Positions 11,901-24,814 of a DNA stretch of 64,000 bases are shown here, piece after piece; positions within the stretch are counted from its first letter, which is position 1, and every line of letters starts with the position of its first letter. The notes under the pieces were generated by a model. It was not told where the DNA came from. It saw nothing but the letters and a program-made list of their open reading frames with translations, and did no database searches. The stretch covers positions 2,108,001 to 2,172,000 of the forward strand of contig VNKQ01000004.1 of NCBI GenBank assembly GCA_016508695.1, in the 5' to 3' direction. The stretch comes from Hyphodiscus hymeniophilus (Eukaryota > Ascomycota > Leotiomycetes > Helotiales > Hyphodiscaceae). A program made the translations under genes and the position numbers.

Positions 11901-12992
11901 TTGCCCAGACCCTGAAGGCGTTACAGGTCTGCAAGTAGGCAGTATTTCCCTTTTGCAGCTGATGGGCTGGACTGTTGTGTTTTTGAAGGCACTGATGTAA
12001 TGGTATTACGCTTTGTCTTGAGATTATCGGCTTAATGACTACTCGGCCTTTTGGTTGCATCCTCGTCATGTCTGAAGTAAACGAAACAGGTTGGGGATAT
12101 GAAGATTGGAGAGTTGAGCTTACTGTATGCTGAAAGAGGTAGGGTTGACTGAGAGATGTAGCAGGCTGCATTGAATTCAAGTACAGAATGTGACAGATAA
12201 AGGTTCTGGAAATTCATGACCCAGGACAAGCAAAGAGTTTGGTGCAGTTGAGGAATTCTCCAGAACATTTGACCCTGCTGGTAAAGGGCTGAAAATGAAA
12301 CTGTGGATTCAGGAGAGCTTAACACTCTGAGAACTTTGCATTGATCCGTAGTGTACTTGACTTGAACGAAATTGAACAATCCACAATGGATCTTATCCTG
12401 GATGTAAAGGGCAAAATTTTAGCTACAAAGCGTCTTCCATGGAGAGAGTGTCGAATCTTCGAATGCGAACAAGTCCAAGTATATTGAAGGCTTCGTGAAC
12501 ATTGCCGATCTCATTCATTTCTACTTCGTGATGAATTGATAGAAGCTTTCTCAAGCAGAGCGTTGAATGGGGGAAAGCAATGAACAAAAACGAATTACAC
12601 AAAATGAAAAGCTGTATATAAGTACCAATCTATGTTACTGCGAGGGACATTGAGTCTTACGAACCTTAGAAGACTCTGAAAGGTCATTGGATGTCGACAG
12701 AACCATTAGAAATATACCTATCTCTGCCTCAATCGCAAGGCAGGAAGTCAAGAAGCGAGCTGCGAGATCGGTATGGCGGGGGAAGGCTAGGGAGCCTCAT
12801 CAAAATATTTCGAACTCTTCGACTCGAGGATCATGAACACAACGTCTACGACCACCTTCACGAATCCGCCCAAATCTTAATATTCATCAAAGCTAGACGC
12901 TATTAGATTTCGAAGCAAGGTACATCACATTTCTAGTGCTTTATCTAACCCTACCCCCGTCTCGCTCTTCTTCGCCTCCTCTACGTTCCACA
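8946..12992. other. 4-kb gene-poor region upstream of the regulator
   Basis: No recognisable gene on either strand. The longest open frames are 10053-10550 (-,165 codons), 10573-10938 (-,121), 11734-12180 (-,148), 12032-12379 (-,115) and 12691-12906 (+,71). None has a known motif, homologous feel or convincing splice partners. The part next to 8945 presumably holds the regulator's promoter and long leader. The 12691-12906 frame lies just upstream of CIA2 and could be an upstream ORF. A TGAT-rich microsatellite lies at 9389-9423. Confidence 0.5.
9389..9423. repeat. TGAT-type microsatellite
   Basis: About eight imperfect copies of the tetranucleotide GATT with C substitutions (variants GATC and GACT). 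It lies about 450 bp upstream of the zinc-cluster regulator start codon. Confidence 0.8.
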
Positions 12993-13864
12993 ATGGGCTC
13001 CGCGCAGCTTGACAACGCGAACCCTACGATCTTGAACGCCTCCGATCTTCCCTCCCACAGACGAAGAAGGCAAGGGCGAGATACATCCTCGAAGGAGCAT
13101 GGCGTAAAGGAGGTGTTGATGGCGAAACCGAGCTATTCGCTGGACCCATTCTACCTGTCCGACTTCTCTGATACCGACTCGGACGATTCTACCATCGAAC
13201 CAATTGATGAACAAGAAATATATGGTGAGATATTTTGATACTGTCTCAATCTCTTAGGCTCCTTCAAACACCTTTGCTCCATGCAGGAGTCCTGAAAATT
13301 TCTCTTACCGGCGATACTCAAGTTCGAGTTTCTCCATTGAACACTCCTTTCAACTTTCTCAGCTATCTAAAGACCCAGAGTGTCTATTTATATCTACTTG
13401 CGTTTCAGCCACCTGTTCCAAGCAATGTCCATTGCTCTCTTCAAGTTCCAAGGTTGTGTTGTGTATCCGACAGTTAACGTTTCACAGACTTGATCGCCCC
13501 AATATCCGATCCTGAACATCCCCTCTCTCTGGAATCACTTGGGGTAGTCAAGCTTCAAGACGTCCACCTTATTTCTCCGTCCGATCTCACAAACACGGTA
13601 GCGCTTAGTCGAGTACTCGTCGAGCTTACTCCTACAGTCACCCACTGCTCACTTGCAACTGTAATTGGGCTTGGCGTCCGAGTACGTCTGGAACAAGCTC
13701 TGCCGCCAAGCTACAGGGTTGAAGTTAAGATCAAGAAGGACACACACGCCCAAGCTGAGGAGGTCAATAAACAACTTGCGGACAAGGAACGGGTTGCCGC
13801 TGCACTGGAGAATGCGAACCTCATGGGTATTCTTAGGAAGATGATGGAGCCATGCTTAGCATGA
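12993..13864 (+). CDS. CIA2: CIA2/MIP18-family cytosolic Fe-S assembly protein
   Basis: Part of the CIA targeting complex (with Cia1 and Met18/MMS19), which delivers Fe-S clusters to cytosolic and nuclear apoproteins such as DNA polymerases. Two exons, 12993-13224 and 13488-13864, add up to 202 residues plus stop. The splice restores the family signature EIYDLIAPISDPEHPLSLE. Downstream are THCSLATVIGLGVRVRLEQ, in which the Cys is the family's reactive residue, and the C-terminal KIKKDTHAQAEEVNKQLADK..VAAALEN block. The first about 75 residues are Ser/Asp/Arg-rich and variable, as in other fungi. The 263-bp intron (13225-13487) is long for this window. The start was chosen at the first in-frame ATG (MGSAQ); an upstream in-frame ATG at 12936 is possible. 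Confidence 0.92.
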
Positions 13865-15427
13865 TGTGTCGCTATCACGCATTGCTTTTTGTACGTAATG
13901 CTTGCGTCGAAATAAGAGGCGCGCGTATGCTACCCCACACGCCCTAACTTGCGTCCGGCAGCTGGTCTCGTCTTTGAAAGTCATATCACGTGCCATGGAG
14001 GTACAACTGAATAGTACCCCAGTGAGGGTAGGCTGTTCCGCCATTAGGGACTTCCTGGCAAGTTGCCATCTGCAGCGGCAAAGGCCATGTGCTCTGTCCC
14101 CTGTGTCTGGGTAGGCATGCTCAGTCAAGGGTTGTGAGTCCCAGACATGGGGGCTGCCTTTGGGCGACTCGGCGAGTCAGGGAGGGCCCGATACCCAGCC
14201 GCCACAAACGTAATGCTATCAGCAACAACTAACGAAAGGCAGTCATGAATAATAATCATGGATTTCATGGACTCATGGCAGAGCTAGAGTTAGAGTCAAC
14301 AAGTTAACACCGAAACCCCGCAGCCATCATCTTGCCTGCATCGTCGAACGATATTCATTACGCTCTTCAGTATCAACCCCTCCATTTGCCGTATTTCCGG
14401 AGCCTTTTACCCCCTTATCTACGTGTGTTCTCAGCGATGTGGCTCAAAAAACCTCGGTGATTACCTCTCGTTAAGTTACGTATATCCCAGAGTCGATATT
14501 CAATAGATCACCTACAAGCGAATAAATACCAGAACGGGCCCGCCGTTTCTATACAACGAACCATATATGCAGGGACTCGAAGCATCAGACACCAAGTACA
14601 GACTACAGTCAGTACCAGCACCCTGGTACCTCATAGAAACGCGAGAACCGCGCCTTTGAGTCTCCTCATTATTACGGCTGAGATAAGCATAAACTTAATA
14701 CCGTGAATCAATAAAAGGAATCGCCAATTAAAATATGCGTATCTCGACCAGCCCCACGTTTACGGGAGGTAATCTTTCACCGGCTCTTTCGGGCCCTCTT
14801 GAAAATTAGAGAAAGGAGGGGCGTAATCTGTAATATGTGGGCCAGCTCGTGCGATTCTGCCATGGGTGACGAGTCCGCGAGGTGGGATGAAAGGGGATGC
14901 ACTTTGGAACCTTGGGATTGACTGGGAGCGGCCGCATGACACATGCGGATGATGAGACCTGGTGGGCCCCATCTCACATTGGGTTTTCCCGGAATGACTT
15001 CCACAAAGTAGGTAATCAGTTGATTGTCAGAACTCTGCGGCTTCAATTGGTGGCCAGATCTCGTCTCCAGTTGACTACTTTGCAGAAACCTTACCAGAAT
15101 GTAAATCCATCCTCGGCCTCTCCGAAATCTGACCTCTGTTTTGGCTATCAGATGTGTGATTGAGTGCTTCCAATTTCCATGCAACGTTGTTTCTTATGCA
15201 AGTGATCGATGTACCGGGTGAAGGGAAAGATCAGATGCTCATGAATTGTTGCAGATCCAGAAGCTGCGACAGGACGATCCACTTTGGGGGGAGTCTCCTG
15301 CTTTGTTGGAACGCTGGAGCCTCAAAATTTCTGCTTATCGTACAGATCACTAAATCTAAATCGAACGCCGGCAGTTCTCAAGATAAGACGACGCCCTCCT
15401 AACTCCAGCACATCTATGCGCTTTTGA
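13865..15427. other. Convergent spacer, no gene seen
   Basis: Spacer of 1.56 kb between the CIA2 stop and the SNU114 stop. Open frames up to 135 codons (14777-15184, minus) have no recognisable content and overlap frames on the other strand. No repeat or RNA gene was recognised. Confidence 0.5.
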
Positions 15428-18400
15428 TTAACCTTCCAAGAGCCCCGACTCCTTGAGACTGGAGAACAATTCGGGCTCGAGAAACTTCGCAACACTAACG
15501 TCCTCGCTCAGTCCCTTTCTCCTTCTCGTCTTTAACACAAAGTCCCTAGCTGTGGCTTGAGCATTTGCCGGCTCGAGTGGCATCAGAATGACATCCTTGT
15601 CGAGAGGATCTCCAGGTACAATATTCCAGCGATCAAATACCAAGCTGAGAGTAGCCTGGCCTTGCGTGTGAATTCGCAGATCTGTCTCGAAACCAAAAGA
15701 GTCGATAACGGGAATCAGCCCACTGACGCGGTAGAGAGGGGTACCTGCAATAGGTCCATCTGATAACACATGGCCTCGTCGACGAGCCAATACTGTGTAC
15801 AGTGAAGTGACGGAGTCTGCAGGTCCTGTCATCGAGCATGAGTAAACCGGCTCCATGAGTCGCGGGGAAGCCATCAAAAAGGACGAGTAGCACGCTCGCC
15901 GGGAAGTGGGGATGATCTGGCCGCCCCCCCGGAAGATCGCTTCGGGGGCCAATGTCACGTCCATAATCTTGAATTTGGTGTTCCGGATTGCTGCAAGGAT
16001 ATCAGTAAATATTCGGCCCGCAAGGTCAAAACCAATGAAAGCGTCAGAGAGTACGAAGTAACTTCACCGCTCTTCAGAATTGTTCCAGAGTACCAACTTT
16101 GCGCAAATGCTGGGGAGGTTGGGGGCCGACTCACGTTCTTCACACAGCGGCCCTTCACGGGAGGCCCAACTAAAACCCTGGCGGATTGTGTCTCTGACAC
16201 TGTTCAGCAGTCGCTTATCCACCTATCGATATATTAGCATAAAAGGACCGATTACGAGTCTTGATACAGGGGTCTAGGCAACACAGGCAGGTGAATAATT
16301 ACCTCAGATGGCAGCGTATCGTCCTGCAGGATATTTGGTCCCAGATCGTCGGGTCCAAAAGCCCAAATGCTTCGAGAAGCCAGTAGATCCCATCCGTAGG
16401 TCTCTTCGAAGAACTTGCCTATGACGCGCGCGGGACTTTTGATGCTAACTTTCCCGCTTTCGATATCTTCCGCAATACCCTGGTCTAGAGGTTCTGCAAC
16501 CATAGTGATTTTGTTTTTCTTATTCGGGGTTTGGGCGTAGCACTTGATGGCAGATGTCTCCACCACCGTCTCACAGAAGCGTGTGACTGGATCGGACACC
16601 TTGATCTCCATCTCAGCATATAGCCTTCGCAGGTCGTGTAGAACACAATCCATGTACAGTTCCCCTGTGCCGAGAATGACATGTTCTCCCGATTCTTCGA
16701 CCTTTGTGGTGATCAAGGGATAGCTTTTGTTGATCTTTCTGAGACCGTCCAGCATCTTCGGCAGCTCCGATGGATTGATCGGCTCGACTGCAACTTTGAA
16801 GACCGACTCGGTGAAATGTGTAATGGGCTTGAAGATGTAAGCCTCTTCCTGCTCGGGCAAGACGATGGGGACCAAAGTTGCAGACTTGACAATGGAGTTA
16901 TCCACGCCACCAAGCAAGACCCAGTTGCCTGCAGGAACGCCATCCGTGGGGATATTGTAACGGCTCTCGGCGATCCAAACGTCTGATATTGTTGCTATGC
17001 TCATGTCCTCCTCATCGTCGATTGAATAACCTTCACCCAGGACCCTAACCTGCATGCCAGGTCTCGCAGTACCACTCAAAACTCGTCCGAACGAATTGAA
17101 CCCTGTAGCATCGCTCGTGTTAAACAGTTTTGAAACCTGGACAACCAATGGGCCATCTTGATTGCACTCCTTCATCGAACGAGCAACAGCCGTGTCCAGA
17201 GGCCCTGTGTAATATCGCTGAAGTTTCAGTTCCGAAGCTTCCACGGGCGAAGGCAAATGTTCCACAATCATGTCGACGAAGCCTGTAGAAGGACCGAAGA
17301 ATTTCTCACAAACAAGTTTCAGGAGAACTGTGGCGTCTGTCTTGTATTGCGAAGGCTTGAGCACTATTCCAAGCTTTGCAAGGGTCTCTCTGAGGTCATC
17401 GGGACTCTCACTAATCGTGTGCGAGTACAGCTTGTAGATGGGTTCAAGCACAAAGTTCACAAACGAACGTTTCGCTCGCTCTTCCACAGGTTTGCGTGTA
17501 AACGATCGTTTTCTTGGGTTGTAGAAGATGTCACCCCACAACCGTCGAGCCAACTCCTGGGAATCAATCCCTTTGTTGCCTCTGCTTCCGGGGTAGCTGT
17601 CGGAGTACATCTTCGCAAATGATTGTAAAGTAAAGCACCAGCCCATACTGCTACAAGCGAAAAGTACGTTGCCCTTTTCAGGACTCAGTCTTCTCTTCTC
17701 GCCTTGACCAGGTAGAATGGCTTCAATAACTGTATTGACTTCCTCGACAACATGCTTGAGCTTGAAGTACGCATCGGTGGGTGGCAGCTTGAGCTCAAGA
17801 ATCAATCGATCCATCTTGTTGACCACGAGGGTAAGCGGGAGTCCTTCCAGAACGGCATGCTTAATGATTTGTTCCGTGTTGACCTGCACACCTTCCACAA
17901 CATCCACAACCAGAACTACTCCATCAACCAGTCGCAGAGAAGACGCAACTTCATCTACGAAGTTGACGTGACCCGGTGTGTCCAAAATGTTCAGGAGGTG
18001 TGATTTTCCCCGTGTACTCTGGAGTACCAAGCTCATAGGCGCAGACTTTATTGACAAGCCTCGTTCGCGTTCCAGCATGTGTACATCCGTATATCGCAGC
18101 TGTTCGTCCCGTTTCTTGCCCGTCTTCTTCTCTAATCGATCCGTAATGTCGTGAGTCTCAAGAACCAGCATATCCATGAGCGCAGTCTTTCCGTGATGTA
18201 GATGCCCAGCAAAGGCGATATTCCGGACTTGTTCGGGGAAACTCATGAGATCAGTCATGAAACTTCGATCGAAGAATACCGGTGGTAGGTCTGCCTCTTG
18301 GATCGTGAACTTCTTCTGCTCCACAGGCGCTATAATTGGTTGAGTGAGAGGTTGCGCATCCTCCTCCTGTACCATAGTCTCTACATCCTCTCCATACACT

Positions 18401-18729
18401 TGCTGCGCCGTGGGGTAGTATTGCTTGTCCTCGTGCAGAATTACAGCATTTGAAGGTCCTTCGTCTGAACAGGAAGTGTTAGTCCTGTTTGTAGTCATAG
18501 GTAGAGCAAGCCTACCATCAACCTCCATCAGCTCCTGTCCCGTAGCCTCAGTTGCCTCCTCTGGATACTCATCATAGACGTATGTACCAGCATCAACGCC
18601 ATGTTGGCTGTCGGCTTCGGATTCTTCGACTTCTTCGCCAATGAAGTTACCAAACCTAAGGAAAAGATTAGCGTTGAAATTCCAGAAACTCCAATATTGA
18701 TTAACTAACTCATCATAGAGGTCATCCAT
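15428..18729 (-). CDS. SNU114: U5 snRNP GTPase Snu114 (EFTUD2/Cwf10)
   Basis: EF-2-like GTPase of the U5 snRNP that controls spliceosome activation and disassembly with Brr2 and Prp8. Exon 1 encodes MDDLYDE and splices to FGNFIGEEVEESE, the typical acidic N-terminus. An in-frame intron at about 18516-18468 interrupts MEV-D-EGPSNAVILHEDKQYYP. GTPase motifs are G1 in GHLHHGKTAL, G3 in DTPGHVNF, G4 in NKMDRL, and CSSMGW as G5-like. Domain II, III and IV-like regions follow (VLGEGYSIDDEEDMS, GTGELYMDCVLHDLRRLY). Two more introns near 16297-16219 and about 16130-15990 lead to the last exon, with IMDVTLAPEAIFRGGGQIIP and the family ending LEPELFSSLKESGLLEG. The product is about 980 residues, as expected. 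It is divergent from ERG10. Confidence 0.96.
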
Positions 18730-19219
18730 GGCATTCAGAGAGTCGGGAATGTGTTACCGAGGGTGCAGAGACGATGCGACTTGTCCTCGAATTCATCAAC
18801 TTCTCGCGACCTGGAGCTTCAGAAAAGTTTCCCACTAATTCTGTGTCGAGCATTGTATCACGTGGTCACAGCCTTGCATGCAGCCTCGCCACCAACCACA
18901 CTTTCCTTTGTTCATCATGTCCCTAGTTTTTACTTTGATCTCTTTAATGTTGCTCAACAGTGCTTAGTGATCGTTCATCAGATAAAACAATAGTGATCGA
19001 GTAAGTACTTGCACGATCTTGAAATTCACCCCTTCACCGAATCGCGGTACCTGAAATGACCCTCTTTTTTAGTGCAGTTTTTGGAGGGGCGGTGTAGATT
19101 GTTGAGGTTCCCACACATCAGAAAAGGAACCGACGATTACTGAACTGCTGTTGACCCCTTCTGTCTAAACTCCAGGTCGTTCATCAGAAGTTCCAAATCA
19201 AGTACTACCGTCAGTCGAG
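18730..19219. promoter_or_regulatory. Divergent promoter, SNU114 / ERG10
   Basis: A 490-bp spacer between divergent starts, with a CACGTG E-box at 18859-18864. The sequence before ERG10 holds a pyrimidine-rich stretch. Promoter role is inferred from orientation only. Confidence 0.5.
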
Positions 19220-20591
19220 ATGTCTTCACTTCCCCCCGTTTACATTGTGTCTGCTGTCAGGACTCCGGTTGGATCCTTCCTGGGGTAAGTTCATCAACCG
19301 ATGGGGGAGCTTTTTCTGCCGATTCAGGAGTAACTACTGACAAACAGCAGCTCTCTCTCGAGTTTGAGTGCTACTCAGTTAGGCGGCATTGCTATCAAAG
19401 GTATGGGTTTTTCAGCAGAGTTCATGATAGATTCCAATTTTGTTGACATTTTTTAGGTGCCCTCGAGCGCGTGCCAGAGATCAAACCGGAAGATGTTGAA
19501 GAGGTTTTCTTCGGAAATGTCTTGTCAGCAAAGTAAGTCAACGCTGGAGTCATCTAGAAGTATATATGTTGATTGTTTTCAGCGTTGGCCAAGCCCCTGC
19601 CCGTCAATGCGCCATAGGTGGAGGACTGAGCGATACCACTGTCTGCACAACTGTCAACAAAGTCTGTGCGTCCGGTCTCAAAGCAATCATTCTCGGTGCT
19701 CAAACAATCATCACTGGTAATGCGGATATTGTCGTTGCTGGCGGTGCTGAATCCATGTCCAATGTCCCTCACTACCTTCCCAATATGCGAACCGGCGCAA
19801 AATATGGCGACCAAACATTGGTGGATGGTGTTACCAAGGATGGTTTGATCGATGCCTACGATAAGCAACATATGGGTATGGCAGGAGAGGAGTGTGCTTC
19901 AGATCATAGCATAACTCGGGAACAACAAGACGAATATGCAATCAAGTCATACCAGAAGGCGCAGAAAGCTACCGAGGCGGGCTTGTTCAAGACGGAAATC
20001 GTCCCTGTTGAGGTCAGCGGAGGTCGTGGCAAACCAAATATCAAGATTGAGAAGGACGATGAGGTCAAGAATCTCAACATTGAGAAGTTGAAGGCTATGC
20101 GACCTGCTTTCAAGCCCAACGGCGGTACTGTCACAGCTCCTAACGCTGCTCCTCTCAATGATGGTGCCTCTGCCTTGATTCTGGTTTCGGAAGCCAAGCT
20201 AAAGGAGCTCGGTATCAAACCATTGGCTAAGATTCTTGGATGGGGAGATGCTGCGAAACAACCTAGCAAGTTTACCACAGCCCCCGCTTTGGCTATCCCC
20301 AAGGCCATCAAGCACGCCAAGATTGACGCTGCGAATGTCGATGTATACGAGATCAACGAGGCTTTCTCGGTTGTCGCTTTAGCCAATATGAAGATTCTTG
20401 GACTGGATGAGTCGAAGGTCAACATCCATGGTGGATCAGTTGCGATCGGTCACCCTCTTGGTTGCTCCGGTGCTAGAATTGCTACAACTCTCATTAATGT
20501 TTTGAGAGAAACAAATGGAAAGATTGGTGTTGCTGGTATCTGCAACGGTGGAGGTGGAGCTTCTGCTCTTGTCATTGAGTCTTTGCAGTAG
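19220..20591 (+). CDS. ERG10: Acetyl-CoA C-acetyltransferase (cytosolic thiolase)
   Basis: Condenses two acetyl-CoA to acetoacetyl-CoA, the first step of the mevalonate/ergosterol pathway. Four exons (19220-19284, 19348 or 19351-19400, 19457-19532, 19583-20591) give 399 or 400 residues, the normal length. The nucleophilic Cys is in NKVCASGLKA, the catalytic His in GGSVAIGHPLGCSGAR, and the second Cys in GICNGGGGAS. NEAFSVVALAN is also conserved. There is no N-terminal presequence and the C-terminus (IESLQ) is not a PTS1, which supports the cytosolic isoform. The second intron boundary is a tandem CAGCAG acceptor, so two isoforms differing by one serine are possible. Confidence 0.95.
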
Positions 20592-21178
20592 GACTTTTTA
20601 CCTTAAAAGGTTGCAGTAGATAGTAAAAGCACCGAATTAATAAAGTACATGTGCATTTTGTTCTGAGATGCCTATTTCAACAGAAAGGTGCTGCGAATAG
20701 GACCTGACATATGGAACTCTAGCCATGCCTTTGATCTAAGCGGATGATCCTTATAGTCTATGAATCTCCCGTTGTATTCCTCGTCACTGAGGTTGAACTC
20801 TTTTTCCGAGCGTTGATTTCGCGCAATACTTCTGCTCCAAAGCCTACAAAACTTTTCGGGTAGCCTTCCTGTCGCATAGACTTCGGAACTGTTGAAATGT
20901 ACCAACTTCCTTGTGCGACTTACAGTTAAACCAAGCCTTGACTTTGAACAATCAAAGCCGCTGGATTCTGTGTGAACATTTAAAGACAGTCATGTCGTTT
21001 TGTTTGGGACTCGGTTTCCTTTGAGAACGAGGCTGACCCAAATGCATCTCAGCCTCGTATCCCCACTAAAAAGATTTTAGCGTCCATGAAAAAAGACCTC
21101 GATTGGCAATCTTATCACGGACTGATCAACCAAGCCCATGTCGCCATCCAGAGGGTTTTAAATTGAAGTTGGGTGAAG
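20592..21178. other. ERG10-KRE33 spacer with a hairpin
   Basis: Tandem intergenic region of 587 bp holding the ERG10 3' end and the KRE33 promoter. A minus-strand frame (20672-20905) has no recognisable content. A perfect 10-bp hairpin is at 21027-21058. Confidence 0.5.
21027..21058. promoter_or_regulatory. 10-bp perfect hairpin upstream of KRE33
   Basis: ACGAGGCTGA (21027-21036) and its exact complement TCAGCCTCGT (21049-21058) are separated by 12 bases. It lies 121 bp before the KRE33 ATG, so it could sit in the promoter or 5' leader. Function unknown. Confidence 0.35.
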
Positions 21179-24100
21179 ATGGCTACCAAAGCATTGTAAG
21201 GAAATATGCCTGATCAAAAGTGTCGCCCTGCAAGTACTGACGACGTTACAGAGATTCGCGCATTCAAGCCCTCTTGCGAAATGGCGTCCAAGAGAAGAAA
21301 CGAAGCTTCGTTGTCGTGGTTGGTGATCGATCGAAGGATGTCATTGTCAATCTGTATCATATCATGTCGAGTATGGATATCAAGACTCAGAATCGATCGG
21401 TGTTGTGGGCGTACAAAAATAAGCTTCTTGGATTTACGAGGTACGAACAAGCTCCTGGATTTGAGCAAGCTATGGGTATCATCTTGTCTGGAGCTGTCCT
21501 TCAAAAACACTTTACCGGTCTTGTCACCGAAAATAGAGAGCACCAGATGAGCATTTGGCTCCTAAAAGCATTCCGTCCTGCATAGTTAAAGCTAGCTAAC
21601 AGATGTCCTCGCAGTCACCGGAAGAAGCGCGAGAACAAAATCAAGAAGGAGATCAAGCGAGGAATAAGAGAGGCAAACACCGAAGACGCGTTCGAACTAT
21701 TCGTTTCCCTAAGTAATATCCGATACGTGTATTACAAAGAGACCGAGAAAATCCTTGGAAACACATATGGGATGTGCATATTACAAGATTTCGAGGCTAT
21801 AACCCCGAACTTGTTAGCGAGGACTATCGAGACCGTTGAAGGTGGAGGACTTGTTGTGCTTTTATTGAAGGGAATGAGCAGCTTGAAACAGCTATACACC
21901 TTGTCAATGGACGTTCATTCTCGGTATCGAACAGAAGCCCACGACGATGTCATAGCGAGATTCAACGAGCGATTTATTCTGTCGCTTGGAAAGTGCGAAT
22001 CCTGCTTGGTAATTGACGATGAAATGAATGTTCTTCCCATTTCTGGTGGCAAGAACGTCAGAGCTCTGCCTCCCCCAGCTGTTGATGAGCCCAAGTCAGA
22101 GTCGCAGAGGGAGTTGGATAGCATGAAGCAAGCACTAGAAGACACACAACCGGTTGGGTCATTGATGACTCTGGCGAAAACTGTGGATCAAGCAAAAGCC
22201 CTCTTAACTTTCGTTGATGCCATAGCGGAGAAGACTTTGAGGAGTACCGTTACTTTGACCGCAGCCAGAGGAAGAGGAAAGTCAGCTGCTTTGGGTGTTG
22301 CCGTTGCCGCAGCCGTGGCACACGGGTATAGTAACATTTTCATCACTTCTCCAAGTCCAGAAAACTTGAAAACTCTATTTGAGTTTATATTCAAAGGGTT
22401 TGATGCTCTCAAATACATGGATCATGTCGACTACTCGATTATCCAATCCACGAATCCGGACTTTAACAAAGCAATTGTGCGAGTAAATATACATCGCCAA
22501 CATCGTCAGACCATACAGTATATTCGTCCACAAGATGCACATGTTCTTGGTCAAGCTGAGCTACTAGTCATTGATGAGGCAGCGGCAATTCCATTGCCTC
22601 TCGTGCGGAAGCTTATGGGCCCTTACCTGGTGTTCATGGCTTCTACTATCAATGGCTACGAAGGGACTGGCAGATCATTGTCGTTGAAGTTGATCAAACA
22701 ACTCAGGGAGCAATCAAGGGGAAGTGCCAAAGTCAACGGAACAGAAGGCGTTGAAGAAACGGACCGCTCGACAGGAAAAGCTTCAAAATTGTCAGATAGT
22801 AGTTTCGCTGGAGGGCGCTCGCTACGAGAAATCACTCTCTCGGAACCAATTCGATATGCGAAAGGAGACGCCGTGGAGAAGTGGCTGAATACAGTGCTTT
22901 GCTTAGACGCTACCTTACCTCGTTCCAGGTTAAACACCACGCAAGGCTGCCCCGATCCTTCGCAATGTCAACTTCTGAACGTCAATCGGGACACGTTATT
23001 CTCTTTTCACGATGTTTCAGAAAAGTTTTTGCAGCAGATGATCGCACTTTACGTGGCGAGTCACTACAAGAATTCTCCAGATGACCTCCAACTGATGAGC
23101 GATGCTCCCGCCCATCAACTTTTCGTACTTGTGCCGCCCGTTGACGACAATATGAATCGGCTACCCGAGCCTCTGTGTGTCATTCAAGTGGCTTTAGAAG
23201 GGAAAATCAGCAAAGCTAGCGTTCAAAATAGTTTAAGTAGAGGGAAGCGTGCTGCTGGCGATCTTATTCCGTGGATCGTAAGCCAGCAATTCCAAGACGA
23301 CGAATTTGCTGGGTTATCTGGTGCCAGAGTTGTGCGGATAGCAACAAATCCTGATTACATCCAAATGGGATACGGGAGCAAAGCACTGGAACTTCTTAAC
23401 GACTTCTATGAAGGCAAATTCGCCAATCTCTCCGAAGATGCAAACAATTTCGCAGAAGACACGATGGTCCGAGTGACAGATGCCGAACTGGCGAAATCTT
23501 CATTGCTGGACGACGACATCAAAGTCAGGGACATCCGGAAGATGCCTCCGCTGTTCTCAAAACTCTCCGAACGGCGACCTGACGCTCTTGACTATGTTGG
23601 AGTGAGCTATGGCTTGACCCAGCCTCTCCACAGATTTTGGAAACGATCTGGATTCGCACCGGTGTATCTACGACAAACACCAAATGAGCTGACAGGAGAG
23701 CACACTTGCGTGATGATTCGACCTTTGGAGAAGAGTGATAGGTCATGGCTTGGAGCCTTCGCTCGCGACTTCCATCAACGATTTCTAGAACTACTTTCCT
23801 TCCAATTCCGAGAGTTCCCGTCCGTCATGGCTCTCACTATTGACGAGTCTGCAAACATGGGTTCGAAGCTCGATACTTCATATCAATCTAAGTCGTTATC
23901 TAAAATCGATTTGGACGGGGTCTTATCTCCATTCGATCTCAAACGATTAGAATCCTATGCAAACAACATGTTGGACTACCACGTATGTTCAACTACTTAA
24001 GCTGTATGGAGCTTACTGACACAAATCTCAGGTTGTGCTTGACCTTGTTCCCAGACTTGCGATGATGTATTTCACAGGTCGTCTGAAGGCCGACATCAAA

Positions 24101-24735
24101 CTCACAGGAATCCAACAATCAATTCTGCTAGCTGTTGGTTTGCAACGGAAAGACTTGACGTTAATTGAGCAGGAGCTTTCTTTACCCTCATCCCAGTTAC
24201 TGGCAATGTTCATCAAGATCATGCGTAAACTCAGTTCTCATTTCAGCGCTCTGGTGTCCGGCGCTATAGAAGCCGAAATGCCAAAGCGGGAGACGATTGG
24301 AGTGAGTCGAGCGGATGCAAGTGGAGCTTTCGACGATGAAGTGGTAGATGATCAATATGTTGCCCTCGAAACAGCGCTAGAGGAAGAGCTTGAAGAAGGT
24401 GGGGATGAGGCATTGAAAGAGCTGAAAGAGAAGCAGAGAGAGTTAATTGATGCTTTGCCTTTGGATCAGTATGTGTCAACTGTCTCTCTTGGATATCAAA
24501 AAGCTAATGTAATACCAGATACGAAATTGAGGAAGCAGCTCCAGGCTGGGCTGACGCAGAAAAACAAATTTTGAATGCGACGAAGGACGGGCAGAAGAAT
24601 CCTGTAGTCAGTGTAAAGACGAATAAGAAGAGGAAACCGGGTGAGACGGCGGCGCAGATCTATGAAGAGGAGATGGGCGAGAAGGTACATAAGAAGGCGA
24701 AAAAGGTTCCCAAAAAGGAAAAGCATCGTTCATAG
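21179..24735 (+). CDS. KRE33: RNA cytidine acetyltransferase (Kre33/NAT10)
   Basis: Nucleolar ATP-dependent enzyme making N4-acetylcytidine in 18S rRNA and in tRNA-Ser/Leu, also needed for small-subunit assembly. Five exons (21179-21195, 21252-21440, 21615-23982, 24032-24468, 24519-24735) sum to 1075 residues in frame, the usual size. Domains in order: N-terminal region with VIVNLYHIMSS and YYKETEKILGNTYGMCILQD; RecA-like helicase module with Walker A in TAARGRGKSAALG and DEAAAIPLPLV; GNAT domain with ARVVRIATNPDYIQMGYGSKAL; and the tRNA-binding C-terminal part. The tail is Lys-rich (KKAKKVPKKEKHRS), as in nucleolar proteins. The 17-nt first exon is unusually short but required to restore ATKALDSRIQALLRNGVQ. 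Confidence 0.96.
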
Positions 24736-24814
24736 CTTCGGTAGCATAACTTCATGAGCAAATGAGAAAACTGTCAGTGGTTTCCCCCCGTGATTAGCCA
24801 AGTCTGGTCAAAAA

